Below, one piece after another: positions 46,014-55,955 of a stretch of DNA of 64,000 nucleotides. Positions within the stretch are counted from its first letter, which is position 1, and every line of letters starts with the position of its first letter. The translations under genes and the position numbers were made by a program. Origin of the DNA: Schaalia sp. Marseille-Q2122. Its GTDB lineage: Bacteria; Actinomycetota; Actinomycetes; Actinomycetales; Actinomycetaceae. The notes beneath the pieces were generated by a model. It saw nothing but the letters and a program-made list of their open reading frames with translations. It did not search any database and had not been told where the DNA came from. Where the stretch lies: positions 62,001 to 126,000 of the forward strand of contig NZ_CAHJXR010000005.1 in assembly GCF_903645355.1 (NCBI RefSeq). Direction: 5' to 3'.

Positions 46014-46472
46014 TCAGTCGTGGAAGACCAGTTCAGGGAACCAGAGTGCGATCTCGCGGTCGGCGGAGGTGGGCGAGTCGGAACCGTGGACGATGTTCTG
46101 AACTGCCGGGGTATCCCAGTCGCGGCCGAGGTCACCGCGGATGGTGCCGGGGGCTGCGAGGGTGGGGTTGGTGGCACCCATCATGGTGCGCACGCCTTCA
46201 ATGACGCGGTCTCCTTCGACGACAACGGCGACGAGGGGCGCGGCAGACATGACGGCCACAAGATCCTTGAAGAAGTGCTTGCCCTGGTGCTCAACGTAAT
46301 GCTCAGCGAGGAGTTCGGGGGAGGCCTTCTTAATCTTCAGGCCAACCAGCTTGTAGCCTTTCGCTTCGATGCGGCGCAGGACCTCGCCTGTGAGGCCGCG
46401 GGTGTAGCCGTCAGGCTTAATGAGGACGAGGGTGTGTTGCTTGTTAGGGTTGAGCAGTTCGGGACTGGGCAT
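46014..46472 (-). CDS. ndk: Nucleoside diphosphate kinase
   Basis: Balances nucleoside triphosphate pools via a phospho-His intermediate. 152 residues, with LVLIKPDGYTRGLTGEVLRR at the start and the active-site NIVHGSDSPTSADREIALWF containing the catalytic His. AAGGATTACCT precedes the ATG at 46472. It is monocistronic, followed by a hairpin terminator. Confidence 0.97.
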   Translation of the reverse strand: MPSPELLNPNKQHTLVLIKPDGYTRGLTGEVLRRIEAKGYKLVGLKIKKASPELLAEHYVEHQGKHFFKDLVAVMSAAPLVAVVVEGDRVIEGVRTMMGATNPTLAAPGTIRGDLGRDWDTPAVQNIVHGSDSPTSADREIALWFPELVFHD

Positions 46473-46575
46473 AGGTAATCCTTCGTTGGCATCACCATCC
46501 GCTGTTGCGGATTTGACTCATACATGCGATCTCAATAATAGGCCCTAAGGCCTAGATTTCACCACATTAGGCGTT

Positions 46576-46636
46576 GAGGCAGCCAGATCTCCCACCCGTT
46601 CACCCTATGAACAGGACGAAGATATCTGGCTGCCTC
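46576..46636 (-). terminator. Hairpin terminator after dhaKLM
   Basis: GAGGCAGCCAGAT (46576-46588) pairs with ATCTGGCTGCCTC (46624-46636). The 35-base loop contains a second small hairpin (GTTCA/TGAAC). It is 24 bases after the dhaM stop. A regulatory role of the branched structure cannot be excluded. Confidence 0.65.
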
Positions 46637-46660
46637 GACACTCCTGTGCCCTCACGGGCA

Positions 46661-47389
46661 TCAGGCTGTGGGCTGAGGGTCCTCCAGGGTGGCAATCACC
46701 GCTGCAAGAGCTTCCACAGCATCGGGCCCTTCAGCAATCACCGTCACATCCTGACCCTGAGTAACCCCCAGGGACATGAGGTCAAGGACAGAAATCGCAT
46801 CAGCCCCGTCCACCGTCACCTCGGACTCGAAACGGGACGCGATTCGAGCCAAGACCGCAGCCGGACGGGCGTGGAGACCAACCGGGTCAGCGACCGTGGC
46901 TGTCCCCTTCACACGAATCGCCTTTTCAGGCAGAGCTTCTTCTACGGTACTTGGAGCTCCCGAGCTGGATTCAGCGTGGATGAGGGCGTAGCGGCATCCG
47001 GCCTCAATCGCCGCTTGTGCAACACTATCGAGCCCCTCACCAAGTTGCGCCTTCACTGCGGCAGCAACAGCACCCTCAACCAGCGGGGCATCCACGAAAC
47101 GCACCCGTTCAGGCTCGTCAGCGAACTCCAGCACCGATTCGATCGTCATTGTCGCCGACCCCAAATCGCTGAGCATCAGGACCCCAGGGGATACCTCCAG
47201 TGCTCGTTTCAGGGCGGCCTCGACCTTGTCATACGAGGTGCCCAGGCCCGCCTGGGTTTCTCCGGCGACAACATCCAAACCCCCAGCTGCCTCAAAGTGC
47301 ACCTCCGGCGCCATTTGAGCGGCGAGTTCGCAGATCCCTTGAGCCAGGCCTTCGGAATGGGAGACGATGACAAAAGCAACTTCTGGCAT
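46661..47389 (-). CDS. dhaM: Dihydroxyacetone kinase phosphotransfer subunit DhaM with fused HPr domain
   Basis: Relays phosphate from the PTS to DhaL-ADP. Residues 1 to about 130 are the EIIA(Man)-like DhaM domain: VAFVIVSHSEGLAQGI, with the active His in VSHSEG. Residues about 155-240 are an HPr domain with VGLHARPAAVLARIA (phospho-His) and DLMSLGVTQGQ. E. coli DhaM has a further EI fragment that is absent here. Enzyme I must be encoded elsewhere. The start overlaps the dhaL stop (TAATG). Confidence 0.95.
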   Translation of the reverse strand: MPEVAFVIVSHSEGLAQGICELAAQMAPEVHFEAAGGLDVVAGETQAGLGTSYDKVEAALKRALEVSPGVLMLSDLGSATMTIESVLEFADEPERVRFVDAPLVEGAVAAAVKAQLGEGLDSVAQAAIEAGCRYALIHAESSSGAPSTVEEALPEKAIRVKGTATVADPVGLHARPAAVLARIASRFESEVTVDGADAISVLDLMSLGVTQGQDVTVIAEGPDAVEALAAVIATLEDPQPTA

Positions 47390-48024
47390 TAACGCTCCTC
47401 TCCCATGACGTCAAGGCCAGCCTTGAGAATCAACGCTGAGGACAGTGCGCCAGGGTCAATATGACCAATGGAACGCTCCCCCAGGTAGGAGGCGCGACCT
47501 TTCGTTGCCTGCATCGGTTCGGTAGCGAGGGCACCCTCGTAGGCGGCGGCGACAGCGGCCTCGTAGACGGCAGCGGCATCCGCCCCAGCGTCGCAGGCCG
47601 CCTGGGCGGCATCCAGGGCCGGCCCCCAGGCGTCGACCATGGTCTTTTCGCCTCGGTCAGCCTTGCCGCGAGCCTGAATTCCCTCCAGCGCCCCGGCAAT
47701 GAGGGCGACGACCTCAGTGCTGCTGAGTTCTGCCGATGGGGCAGCTTTTGCAGCGCGTAGGAAGGCCGTGCCATAGAGGGGGCCAGCGGCACCGCCGACG
47801 GTCGACATGAGGGTCTTTGCGACACTCTTGAGGACGTCGGCGACGGTGGCACACTCTTGACCTGCAAGGGCATCAACAACAGCGGCGAAGCCTCGGTCCA
47901 TATTCTCACCGTGGTCACCGTCACCGATCTGGCGATCCAGATCAATGAGCAGTTCGCGGTTGTCAGCAATGACCTGGCGCGCCGATTTCATCCACGCCAG
48001 TGCCCATGCAACATCACAAGTCAT
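47389..48024 (-). CDS. dhaL: Dihydroxyacetone kinase ADP-binding subunit DhaL
   Basis: 211-residue helical-barrel protein that holds ADP as a cofactor and phosphorylates DHA bound to DhaK. LIDLDRQIGDGDHGENMDRG carries the Asp residues that bind Mg-ADP, and VGGAAGPLYGTAFLRAAKA is the second family motif. It is nine bases after dhaK and overlaps dhaM, so the three subunits are made from one operon. Confidence 0.96.
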   Translation of the reverse strand: MTCDVAWALAWMKSARQVIADNRELLIDLDRQIGDGDHGENMDRGFAAVVDALAGQECATVADVLKSVAKTLMSTVGGAAGPLYGTAFLRAAKAAPSAELSSTEVVALIAGALEGIQARGKADRGEKTMVDAWGPALDAAQAACDAGADAAAVYEAAVAAAYEGALATEPMQATKGRASYLGERSIGHIDPGALSSALILKAGLDVMGEER

Positions 48025-48033
48025 TGTGTTCTC

Positions 48034-49026
48034 TCACTTCCATGCAGGTGTGCACGCTGGGGCGTCGAAGAGTTCCAGCAGTGCGTCGTCGACTCGAAGC
48101 AGAGTCACGGAAACGCCAGGCATTTCCAAGCTGGTGACATAGTTGCCCACCATGCTTCGAGCAATGTCAACACCGTCAGCTTCAAGGAGCTGAGCTAGAC
48201 GGCGGTGGCAGATGTAGAGCTCAACAGAGGGGGTGCCTCCCATACCGTTGACCAGGGTGATCACGCGCTCGCCGGCAGCCAGGTCAAGATCATCACGAAC
48301 CTTGAGGTAGAGCTCCTCAACGAGGGCGTCTGCCGTTTCCATAGCGCCGCGTCGGTAACCGGGTTCGCCGTGAATACCAATGCCCAGCTCAATCTCATTG
48401 TCTCCCAGATCGAAGGAGGGCTTTCCGGCGTGAGGGACGGTGCAGGGGCCAAGGGCCAGACCCATGGAACGCATCTGCTCATTGACCTTGGTGGCGATAG
48501 CAGTGACGGTGGCCAGGTCGTCGCCTCGTTCTGCCGCTGCGCCAGCAATCTTTTCAACGAGGACGGTGCCGGCCACGCCGCGTCGGCCTGCGGTGTAGAG
48601 GGAGTCTTCCACAGCAACGTCATCGTTGATGAGGACTGTCGTGACCTCAATGTCTTCCATTTCGGCCATCTCAGCGGCTGTCTCGAAGTTGAGCACGTCA
48701 CCTGTGTAGTTCTTGACGATGTGCACAACGCCCGCGCCGTGGTCGGCAGCCTTGGTGGCTTCAAGGATCGGATCGGGGGTAGGTGAGGTGAAAACGGCTC
48801 CGGGCACTGCCGCGTCGAGCATGCCTTCACCGACGTAGCCAGCGTGGAGGGGCTCGTGGCCTGAACCGCCGCCGGAGATGATGCCGACCTTGCCGTGCGC
48901 CTTGGGGGTGCGGCGGGTGACGTAGTCGGGGTCGAAATGGACTTCGATCAGGTCAGAGTGAGCGAGGGCAAAGCCTTCGAGGGATTCACGGACAACGGAA
49001 TGGACGTCATTGACCAGCTTTTTCAT
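48034..49026 (-). CDS. dhaK: Dihydroxyacetone kinase substrate-binding subunit DhaK
   Basis: 330-residue subunit that binds dihydroxyacetone covalently through a His. GIISGGGSGHEPLHAGYVG is the N-terminal family motif, and GIGIHGEPGYRR contains the substrate-binding His. The start ATG 49026 (MKKLVNDVH) has GGAGGCACC directly upstream. It heads the dhaKLM operon; no DhaR/DhaQ regulator is adjacent. Confidence 0.96.
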   Translation of the reverse strand: MKKLVNDVHSVVRESLEGFALAHSDLIEVHFDPDYVTRRTPKAHGKVGIISGGGSGHEPLHAGYVGEGMLDAAVPGAVFTSPTPDPILEATKAADHGAGVVHIVKNYTGDVLNFETAAEMAEMEDIEVTTVLINDDVAVEDSLYTAGRRGVAGTVLVEKIAGAAAERGDDLATVTAIATKVNEQMRSMGLALGPCTVPHAGKPSFDLGDNEIELGIGIHGEPGYRRGAMETADALVEELYLKVRDDLDLAAGERVITLVNGMGGTPSVELYICHRRLAQLLEADGVDIARSMVGNYVTSLEMPGVSVTLLRVDDALLELFDAPACTPAWK

Positions 49027-49123
49027 GGTGCCTCCTTGCATCATGGGAGTTGAAGTGATCCGGAGTGGAATCTATCCCCGCTTCAATGGTGCCATTGCTC
49101 CCCCATGTTTGCGAGAGTTTTTG

Positions 49124-50815
49124 TCACATTGGGGTCGGGCGTAGGAGTTCTCGAGCCATGCCGGCAAGGACTACTGATCCGAAGATGATGACGCCGGTGG
49201 AGGTTGCAGGGTCAGGTGTCGCCTCCGCGTCGTGAACGGCTGCTTCGATGGCCTGAGGGAGGGTGTCGGCAACCGTCACCCGATCCTCACCAAAGACATC
49301 GTGGGCAAGCTCTTGTAGCTGGTCAAGGGGCATTGCGCGCTCGCCGTCCATCTCGGTGATGACGAGGTGTTCAATGCGGGGTTCGACCTCGGCGAGGATG
49401 GACTCAACGTCCTTGTCGCCCATGGCTGAAAAGACGCCGACAAGGCGGGTGAAGTCGAAGCTGGCTTCGACAGCGTCAGCGAGGACCCGCGCGCCTGCGG
49501 GATTATGTGCAGCATCAACAATGATTGTTGGAGAGGTGCGCACGACCTCCAGGCGCCCCGGCGACGAGGCAGACATCAAGCCACGCTCCACAATCTGCCC
49601 ATCCACAGCGCGCCCACCAATGAAGGCTTCTGCGGCGACGAGGGCAGCAGCAGCGTTGTGTGCCTGGTGTTCACCGTGCAGGGGGATGAACAGATCCTCA
49701 TACACAGCCGCTGGGGTTCGCACGGTGATCATCTGACCACCGACCGCTAATTGCGTGGAGAGAACCTCCCAATCGCGGCCCTCAACACGCACGGTGGCGT
49801 CGCATTCGCGGGCGCGCTCAACAAGAATGTCGAGGACCTCGGCCGTGGGTTGCTTGGCAATGACGACCGTCTGACGCGGCTTAATAATGCCGGCCTTTTC
49901 CCGAGCGATATCCTCCAGCGTGGAGCCCAGCCACTTCGTATGGTCCATACCAATGGGGGTAATAATGGCAACGTCACCGTTGAGCACATTGGTGGCGTCC
50001 CACTGGCCACCCAGACCCACCTCGACGACAGCGGCATCGACGGGGTAGTCAGCAAAGGCTGCCAGAGCCATCACGGTGAATACCTCGAAGAAGGACAGGA
50101 CGGGGCCGCCCTCGCTGGTTGAGCGTTCATCGACCATCTGCACGTAGGGGGCGATGTCTTCCCACGCGGCGATGAATCCCGCGCGGGAGATGGGCTCACC
50201 TTCGAGGCTGATGCGTTCACGCACGTCGCTCAGGTGGGGCGAGGTGAAACGGCCAACCCTCATGCCCATCGCGGTCAGCAGCGCGTCAGTCATGCGAGCG
50301 GTTGAGGTCTTGCCGTTGGTGCCGGTGATATGCACGCTGGGGTAGGTGTTCTGCGGGTCGCCCAGAATGTCGAGGACGGCCCGCACACGCTCCAAGGAGG
50401 GCTGAATCTTGTGTTCGGGGGCGCGGGCGATGATGCTCTGGTAGATCGCTTCGACGGCGTTCCGTTCGCGCACATCGTGTTCTGCGGCATCGAGGGCCTC
50501 TTCGTGGGAGCCAGCCGAGGATGTGGGCTCGCCCGCAGTGTCCTCTTCCTCCCAGTAGTCGTCGTCCTCGTCGAGGCCGAGCTCAGCGAGAACCGCAGGG
50601 TCAGGGCCCAGCAGTAAGGAGTTCTCAATGAGTGCGCGCAGGGCGGCTGCGCGTTCCTCTTCTGCGGCTTCTTCCTCATCGGCGAGGGCGACCTCGGTGG
50701 TGAGGGTGTCAGCGTCAACCTCGTCGGCAGCTTCAAGGTAGGGCAGGAGGTCAGCGGGGATACCGCGCGGTTCTTCAGTGTCTTCACCGAAGAATGCTGC
50801 ATGATCGTTGCCCAC
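49124..50815 (-). CDS. folC: Folylpolyglutamate synthase/dihydrofolate synthase
   Basis: Adds glutamate to dihydropteroate and folates. The Mur-ligase-like core begins about residue 115 (VEAIYQSIIARAPEHKIQPSLERV), with ATP loop HITGTNGKTSTARM, then TSPHLSDVRERI and IIVDAAHNPAGARVLADA. At 563 residues it exceeds the usual 430-480 because of a 110-residue acidic N-terminal extension (DEEEAAEEERAAAL, DEDDDYWEEED). I chose GTG 50815 because GGAGG lies eight bases upstream; ATG 50830 or 50908 are alternatives. Confidence 0.92.
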   Translation of the reverse strand: MGNDHAAFFGEDTEEPRGIPADLLPYLEAADEVDADTLTTEVALADEEEAAEEERAAALRALIENSLLLGPDPAVLAELGLDEDDDYWEEEDTAGEPTSSAGSHEEALDAAEHDVRERNAVEAIYQSIIARAPEHKIQPSLERVRAVLDILGDPQNTYPSVHITGTNGKTSTARMTDALLTAMGMRVGRFTSPHLSDVRERISLEGEPISRAGFIAAWEDIAPYVQMVDERSTSEGGPVLSFFEVFTVMALAAFADYPVDAAVVEVGLGGQWDATNVLNGDVAIITPIGMDHTKWLGSTLEDIAREKAGIIKPRQTVVIAKQPTAEVLDILVERARECDATVRVEGRDWEVLSTQLAVGGQMITVRTPAAVYEDLFIPLHGEHQAHNAAAALVAAEAFIGGRAVDGQIVERGLMSASSPGRLEVVRTSPTIIVDAAHNPAGARVLADAVEASFDFTRLVGVFSAMGDKDVESILAEVEPRIEHLVITEMDGERAMPLDQLQELAHDVFGEDRVTVADTLPQAIEAAVHDAEATPDPATSTGVIIFGSVVLAGMARELLRPTPM

Positions 50816-51018
50816 GACAGTGACCTCCATAGGTAAAACGGGGAGCATCTCAGCGGGCCATTCAAGCAGTGCCCGCGAGCGCTTGGGGTGGTGTGGGCGT
50901 GCGCCCACGGCTCTTAAGTATAGGAAGGGGTGGGCGCCCGTGCCCTCGCGCGCCTGGTGTGTTCGCTTGTGGACGATTCTGCACGCACGCGGCGTGGGAA
51001 TGATCGAGGCGCGTCATG

Positions 51019-51055
51019 CAATGGGGGCGCTCCCCTACTGGGAGCGCCCCCATTG
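51019..51055 (-). terminator. Hairpin terminator after ileS
   Basis: 16-bp perfect stem, CAATGGGGGCGCTCCC with GGGAGCGCCCCCATTG, loop CTACT, 18 bases beyond the ileS stop. Confidence 0.85.
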
Positions 51056-51073
51056 TTAGATTCAGGGAATCAA

Positions 51074-54000
51074 TCAGGCCTTTTCGCAGGTGATCTGGAT
51101 CTTGCCCTCACCGGCGTTGACCGCCACAGACACAGCCAGAGTCTCATGGGCGATCATGTCACGCCACGCCTCCACGTCGGCGACGCGCTCGGCGGGGACG
51201 GTGAGGCTGAGGTTGATGCGGTCGGCGATGTGCAGGCCCGCGTTCTTACGCTCATCCTGGATGGCGCGAATGAGGTCACGCGCGTAACCTTCAGCGACCA
51301 GTTCATCGGTCAGCTCGGTGTCAAGCACGACGAAGGTACCGTTACCCAAGACCGTCGCAACCTGACCTTCAGCGGCATTGACCGAGGTGGTCACGGAGAA
51401 TTGCTCACCCTCTAGGCGCACCGGGGCACCCTCGACCTCAACGCCGGGGAAGACGACGGCGGCGCCCTCGTCAACGAGCTCCCACGCGCCCGCCTTCTGG
51501 GCGGCAAAGAGGCCGGAGGTGACCTTACGAATCTCAGGGGAGAACGCACGCGGGTTGAGGTTGAGGACCGTGTTGACCTCCAGGCCGCACTCAGCCGGGA
51601 CCTGCACGATAACGTCCTTAACGTTCACCTCAGAGCCCACCAGCTCAGCAAAGGGTGCCAGTCCGGCCGCCTGCTCCGACACCACGCGCATGGAGGCCAG
51701 CGGCTGGCGCACGCGCAGGGAGTTCGTCTTACGCAGGGCGTGAGCGGCAGAGACCACGTCACGCACCTCGTCCATGGCGGCCACCAGTTCGGCATCCACC
51801 ACGGCCAGGTCAACGGTAGGCCAATCAACCAGGTGCACGGACTCGCCACCGGTCAGGCCACGCCAGATTTCCTCAGTGAGCAGGGGCAGCAGGGGTGCAG
51901 CGACCTCACTGAGGGTCACCAGCGCGGTGTAGAGAGTGTTGAAGGCAGCGGCGTCCTCATCCCAGAAACGCTGGCGCTGAGTGCGCACATACCAGTTGGT
52001 CAGCACATCCAGGTAGGCGCGGATGCGTTCGGACGCGGAGACAATGTCGTAAGCGTCCAGATCCTCACGGACCTGCTCAGCCAGGGTGGCGGTGTGGGCC
52101 AGCAGGTAGCGGTCCATGACACCCAACTGCGCCACGGCGGCCGGATCGTTCAGGGGCACGCGAGTGGCCTCGAAGCCCTCGCCCTTATTGGCAGCGCCCG
52201 CGTAAAGGGTGAAGAAGTAGTAGGTGTTCCACAGGGGCAGCAGAGTCTGACGCACCGTGTCCCGGATGCCTTCTTCAGCGACCACGAGGTTACCGCCGCG
52301 CACCACCGGGGAACTCATAAGGAACCAGCGCATGGCGTCCGAGCCATGCGAGGCGAACACCTTCGACACGTCGGGGTAGTTGCGTAGCGACTTAGACATC
52401 TTGCGCCCGTCATCGCCCAGCACGATGCCGTGAGAGACACAGTTGGTGAAGGCGGGACGGTCAAAGAGGGCTGTGGCCAGGACGTGCAGGGTGTAGAACC
52501 AGCCGCGGGTCTGACCAATGTATTCGACGATGAAGTCACCCGGGTAGTGGTTCTCGAACCAGTCGCGGTTCTCGAAGGGGTAGTGCACCTGAGCGAAAGG
52601 CATGGAGCCCGACTCGAACCAGCAGTCCAGGACGTCGGGAATACGACGCATCATCGACTCGCCGGTGGGGTCGTCGGGGTTGGGACGCACGAGCGTGTCG
52701 ATGAAGGGGCGGTGCAGGTCGGTGACGGGCACGCCGAAGTCAGCTTCCAGCTCAGCAATGGAGCCGTAGACGTCGATGCGCGGGTAGTCGGGGTTATCCG
52801 AGACCCACACGGGGATGGGTGCGCCCCAGAAGCGGTTTCGGGAGATCGACCAGTCGCGGGCGTTGGCCAGCCAGTTGCCGAAGATGCCGTCCTTGGTGTG
52901 GGCGGGCACCCAGGTGATCTGCTGGTTGAGTTCGACCATGCGATCGCGGAATTCCGAGACCTTCACGAACCAGGAGGACACGGCCTTGTAGATAAGGGGC
53001 TGACGGCAGCGCCAGCAGTGCGGGTAGGAGTGGGCGTAGGAGGCCTGGCGCACGAGGACAGCGCGCACAGCCTCGTCACGGCGGGCCATGGGGCCCGTGC
53101 CGTCACGCAGGTCAGCGACAATGTAGCGGTTGGATTCAAAGACCTGCATGCCCGCGTAGTCATGCACCTCAGAGGTGAAGCAGCCGCCCTCGTCGACGGG
53201 GACGACGGTGCGGATGCCGGCGGCCAGACAGGCGATCATGTCATCTTCACCAAAGGCGGAGGCCATGTGGACCAGGCCGGTGCCGTCCTCGGTGGTGACG
53301 AAGTCAGCGGGAATGATCGTCCAGGCGTTGGGGCCGGGGGCGCCCTTGTCGGAGCGGGCTTCCTCGTTGTCGAAGTAGTCAAAGATCGGCGTGTAGCGGC
53401 GGCCCACCAGGTCAGCGCCGAGGGTTTCAGCGACGACGGTGGGTTCTTCGCCGAGTTCCTTGGCGTATGCGGCCAGCAGGTCCTTGGCGAGGATGACCTT
53501 TTCACCGGCCAGGTCGCCCTCGGTGGGCTCAACGGTCACGTAGGTGACGTCGGGGCCAACGGCGACAGCCAGGTTAGAGGGCAGGGTCCAGGGGGTGGTG
53601 GTCCAGATGAGGGCCAGTTCCCCGGTTTCCAGGCGCACGCCGACGGTGACGGTCTGGTCGGTGCGGGTCTGGTAGACCTCGTCGTCCATCTTGAGTTCGT
53701 GGTTGGACAGGGGCGTGCGGTCGTTCCAGCAGTAGGGCAGAACGCGGTGTCCCTCGTAAGCCAAGCCCTTGTCGTAGAGGGTCTTGAAGGCCCACAGGAC
53801 CGACTCCATGTAGCTCAGGTCCAGGGTCTTGTAGTCGTTGTCGAAGTCAACCCAGCGCGCCTGGCAGGTGACGTAGTCTTCCCATTCCTTGGTGTAGCGA
53901 AGCACGGAGGAGCGGCACTCGTCGTTGAAGCGCTCAATGCCGATACCGCCGTCGCGGGTGACTTCGGAGATGTCGTCGATGCCGAGCAGACGCTGAGCTT

Positions 54001-54325
54001 CGAGTTCTGCAGGCAGGCCGTGGGTGTCCCAGCCGAAGCGGCGCTCCACGCGGTGTCCGCGCATGGTCTGGTAGCGGCCGACGACGTCCTTGACGTAGCC
54101 GGTGAGCAGGTGCCCGTAGTGGGGCAGACCGTTGGCGAAGGGAGGGCCGTCGTAGAAAACGAATTCGTTGTTGCCATTGTCGCCTGCGGGGCGCATGTCG
54201 ACGGACTTTTGGAAAGTCCCGTTTTCGCGCCAGTATGCGAGGGTTTCGCCTTCGAGTGCGGGGAAGGAGACGGATGCTTCAACCTCGGTGGCGCGGTGGC
54301 GGGGGTAGAACCCGTGCTTAGTCAT
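51074..54325 (-). CDS. ileS: Isoleucyl-tRNA synthetase, long (IleS2-like) form
   Basis: Class I synthetase charging tRNA-Ile. 1083 residues, against about 940 for the E. coli type. HIGH motif GLPHYGHLL, editing domain with [16 protein letters not shown], and KMSKS motif [13 protein letters not shown] are all present. [17 protein letters not shown] and the long C-terminal domain resemble the eukaryote-like type 2 enzymes common in Actinobacteria, a class often insensitive to mupirocin. Start ATG 54325 (MTKHGFYP) follows AGAGGAC; ATG 54346 is an alternative. A T-box leader controls it. Confidence 0.96.
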   Translation of the reverse strand: MTKHGFYPRHRATEVEASVSFPALEGETLAYWRENGTFQKSVDMRPAGDNGNNEFVFYDGPPFANGLPHYGHLLTGYVKDVVGRYQTMRGHRVERRFGWDTHGLPAELEAQRLLGIDDISEVTRDGGIGIERFNDECRSSVLRYTKEWEDYVTCQARWVDFDNDYKTLDLSYMESVLWAFKTLYDKGLAYEGHRVLPYCWNDRTPLSNHELKMDDEVYQTRTDQTVTVGVRLETGELALIWTTTPWTLPSNLAVAVGPDVTYVTVEPTEGDLAGEKVILAKDLLAAYAKELGEEPTVVAETLGADLVGRRYTPIFDYFDNEEARSDKGAPGPNAWTIIPADFVTTEDGTGLVHMASAFGEDDMIACLAAGIRTVVPVDEGGCFTSEVHDYAGMQVFESNRYIVADLRDGTGPMARRDEAVRAVLVRQASYAHSYPHCWRCRQPLIYKAVSSWFVKVSEFRDRMVELNQQITWVPAHTKDGIFGNWLANARDWSISRNRFWGAPIPVWVSDNPDYPRIDVYGSIAELEADFGVPVTDLHRPFIDTLVRPNPDDPTGESMMRRIPDVLDCWFESGSMPFAQVHYPFENRDWFENHYPGDFIVEYIGQTRGWFYTLHVLATALFDRPAFTNCVSHGIVLGDDGRKMSKSLRNYPDVSKVFASHGSDAMRWFLMSSPVVRGGNLVVAEEGIRDTVRQTLLPLWNTYYFFTLYAGAANKGEGFEATRVPLNDPAAVAQLGVMDRYLLAHTATLAEQVREDLDAYDIVSASERIRAYLDVLTNWYVRTQRQRFWDEDAAAFNTLYTALVTLSEVAAPLLPLLTEEIWRGLTGGESVHLVDWPTVDLAVVDAELVAAMDEVRDVVSAAHALRKTNSLRVRQPLASMRVVSEQAAGLAPFAELVGSEVNVKDVIVQVPAECGLEVNTVLNLNPRAFSPEIRKVTSGLFAAQKAGAWELVDEGAAVVFPGVEVEGAPVRLEGEQFSVTTSVNAAEGQVATVLGNGTFVVLDTELTDELVAEGYARDLIRAIQDERKNAGLHIADRINLSLTVPAERVADVEAWRDMIAHETLAVSVAVNAGEGKIQITCEKA

Positions 54326-54355
54326 GGTGTCCTCTGCGTCGTTCATTGTCCACAG

Positions 54356-54488
54356 GGACGAGGTTCAGCGTGTGCTGACTCCCGCGGTACCACCCCGCTT
54401 GCGTCCACTCCCCCACTGTCGACCCATTGTTCGTCCGCCGTTTGCAGGCGTTTGACGAGGTCGACGCGGGGTGAGCGTTCGCCGCTCA
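54356..54488 (-). promoter_or_regulatory. T-box riboswitch leader of ileS
   Basis: On the minus strand, GGGGTGGTACCGCGGG (54381-54396) is a near-perfect T-box sequence, the part that pairs with the uncharged tRNA acceptor end. Upstream is a nested stem-loop (54411-54471) with arms CCCC/GGGG, GTCGACC/GGTCGAC, TCGTC/GACGA and CGCC/GGCG. It is preceded by TGAGCG/CGCTCA (54472-54488). No U-tract follows, so translational control of ileS by uncharged tRNA-Ile is likely. I could not place the Ile specifier codon with confidence. Confidence 0.85.
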
Positions 54489-54689
54489 TTGCAGCTGTGT
54501 CGGGCTTACCCGTCCGGTTCTAATGGGAGGCTGCCACGTGGCGTTCTCTGTTCTTCCGGATGCTCCCCAGTGATACCCCCGTTGTGGGGCTGGTTCAACG
54601 CACTGCTCATGCTAACTCATTGGGCATGATAGAGGCGAAGCTGCCCAGTGTTGTTCTGCACACGTGTACGGGACGCGCGGCTGATATGA

Positions 54690-54726
54690 GTGTGCGGCTG
54701 CGAGGCACAAGCACGCAGCCGCACAC
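54690..54726. terminator. Bidirectional-looking hairpin downstream of the DUF4349 gene
   Basis: GTGTGCGGCTGCG pairs with CGCAGCCGCACAC (13 bp). On the plus strand it is followed by CTTTTCTCTG. On the minus strand it lies 47 bases after the DUF4349 stop and ahead of ileS. The remaining bases 54490-54689 should contain the ileS promoter, not resolved. Confidence 0.7.
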
Positions 54727-54773
54727 CTTTTCTCTGTCACGCAGCGGCGATGCCGACGAGGGTGAGCCGAGTA

Positions 54774-55805
54774 TCAGGTTCGTGGCGCCTCAGGCAAGGA
54801 CGCATCCGTTTCTTCTGTGGGAGGTGGGAAGTCTCCGGGTTGAACAGAGCGTTCACAAGAGGCTTGAGCGTTGAGTCCACCAGAGGTATTCCCCTCCAAC
54901 TGCGCTTTCTGTGCGAGCTTCGCGCGGCGGCGACGCCCTCGCCAAATAAGCAAAGGCACAAGGATGATGGCCAGAAGAATCGCCCAGGGGAGCAGCCAGA
55001 TGATTGCCACCACGATCGTGGTGACGCCTGAGACGAATCCCTGCCAGGATTGCTCCCACACCGATCCTGACTCACCCTTAAACGACAACGGGCTGGTGAT
55101 GCTCACGTCCAAGGTCGACATCTCCACCTGATCGCCATACCAGGAGCGCTGGGCTTTCATACTGTCCAGTTCGGCTTGGCGGCTGGTCATCTGGGATTCT
55201 GCCTCCAGAAGGTCAGCCGTCGTGTCGGCCTTTGCCATGAGGTCACGCAGGCGGGCAATTGATGCCTCCAAAGCCTGGATGCGCGCGTCGAGGTCAGCGA
55301 TTTGCGCACCGACGTCCTCGGTCGAGGTGGAGATTTCCTCCACTGTGCCGTAGGTAGACATGGTGGCGACGAAGGCGTCAAATTTCTTGGCGGGAATGCG
55401 CAAGGTGGCCCACACGAAAGGACCAGAATCCAACGGGTTAATGCTCGAATCCTTCACACTCCCACCAAGGGCTGCCACGTCAGAGGCCATGGTGGTGAAG
55501 GTTTCTTCAGGGTTGTCCGCAACCAGTCGCGCGGTACCCCTCTTAATAATCGACTGGTCCAAGGCGTGTGTTGCCGCTGGGAGCGGCCCTCCTGCGGCTG
55601 TGTCCGCTGCCATGGGAGCTGCTCCGACCTCACCTGCGTCCTTAAAGTCAGGGGATTGAGACTCCATCATTCGACCGATGGCAGGCTCAGCGGCACTATC
55701 GGCGGAGCTCATCGGAGAGTTTGCGCAACCAGTCAACGAAAGAGCAAGGGCAAGTAGTGCTACGCCTCCCGCAAGAGCGGATAGGCCTGATCGACGACGC
55801 TTCAT
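54774..55805 (-). CDS. DUF4349 membrane-anchored lipoprotein
   Basis: 343 residues. A lipoprotein signal (MKRRRSGLSALAGGVALLALALS, then LTGC) anchors it outside. The DUF4349 domain (about 75-265) contains RGTARLVADNPEETFTTM and ATLRIPAKKFDAFVATM. A coiled-coil follows (QIADLDARIQALEASIARL). Near the C-terminus is one transmembrane helix (VVAIIWLLPWAILLAIILVPLLIW) with a basic, then proline/acid tail. The function of the family is unknown. Starts at 55823 and 55841 are also possible; no strong ribosome binding site marks any. Confidence 0.82.
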   Translation of the reverse strand: MKRRRSGLSALAGGVALLALALSLTGCANSPMSSADSAAEPAIGRMMESQSPDFKDAGEVGAAPMAADTAAGGPLPAATHALDQSIIKRGTARLVADNPEETFTTMASDVAALGGSVKDSSINPLDSGPFVWATLRIPAKKFDAFVATMSTYGTVEEISTSTEDVGAQIADLDARIQALEASIARLRDLMAKADTTADLLEAESQMTSRQAELDSMKAQRSWYGDQVEMSTLDVSITSPLSFKGESGSVWEQSWQGFVSGVTTIVVAIIWLLPWAILLAIILVPLLIWRGRRRRAKLAQKAQLEGNTSGGLNAQASCERSVQPGDFPPPTEETDASLPEAPRT

Positions 55806-55955
55806 TGCAGTGTGAGTAGCCATATGTCGAGCATGAAGCATGACCTAAGCTTTGGCAATCGCAATGAGTCTTCTTTACCGAAAAGCGATGGGCTCGCAAC
55901 CTTTCCGCAGCCTACGCCCAGGCTGTTGGCATGATTCCTCTACCGGCCAGCGATG

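Noticed and set aside
52430-54523. A 697-codon open frame on the plus strand opposite ileS
   Set aside because: It is a mirror of ileS caused by high GC codon bias; composition is Val/Gly/Asp/His-rich with no domain, and ileS motifs on the other strand are unmistakable.
55908-55925. CAGCCT/AGGCTG hairpin after the SDR gene as terminator
   Set aside because: Only six base pairs and no U-tract; too weak to list.
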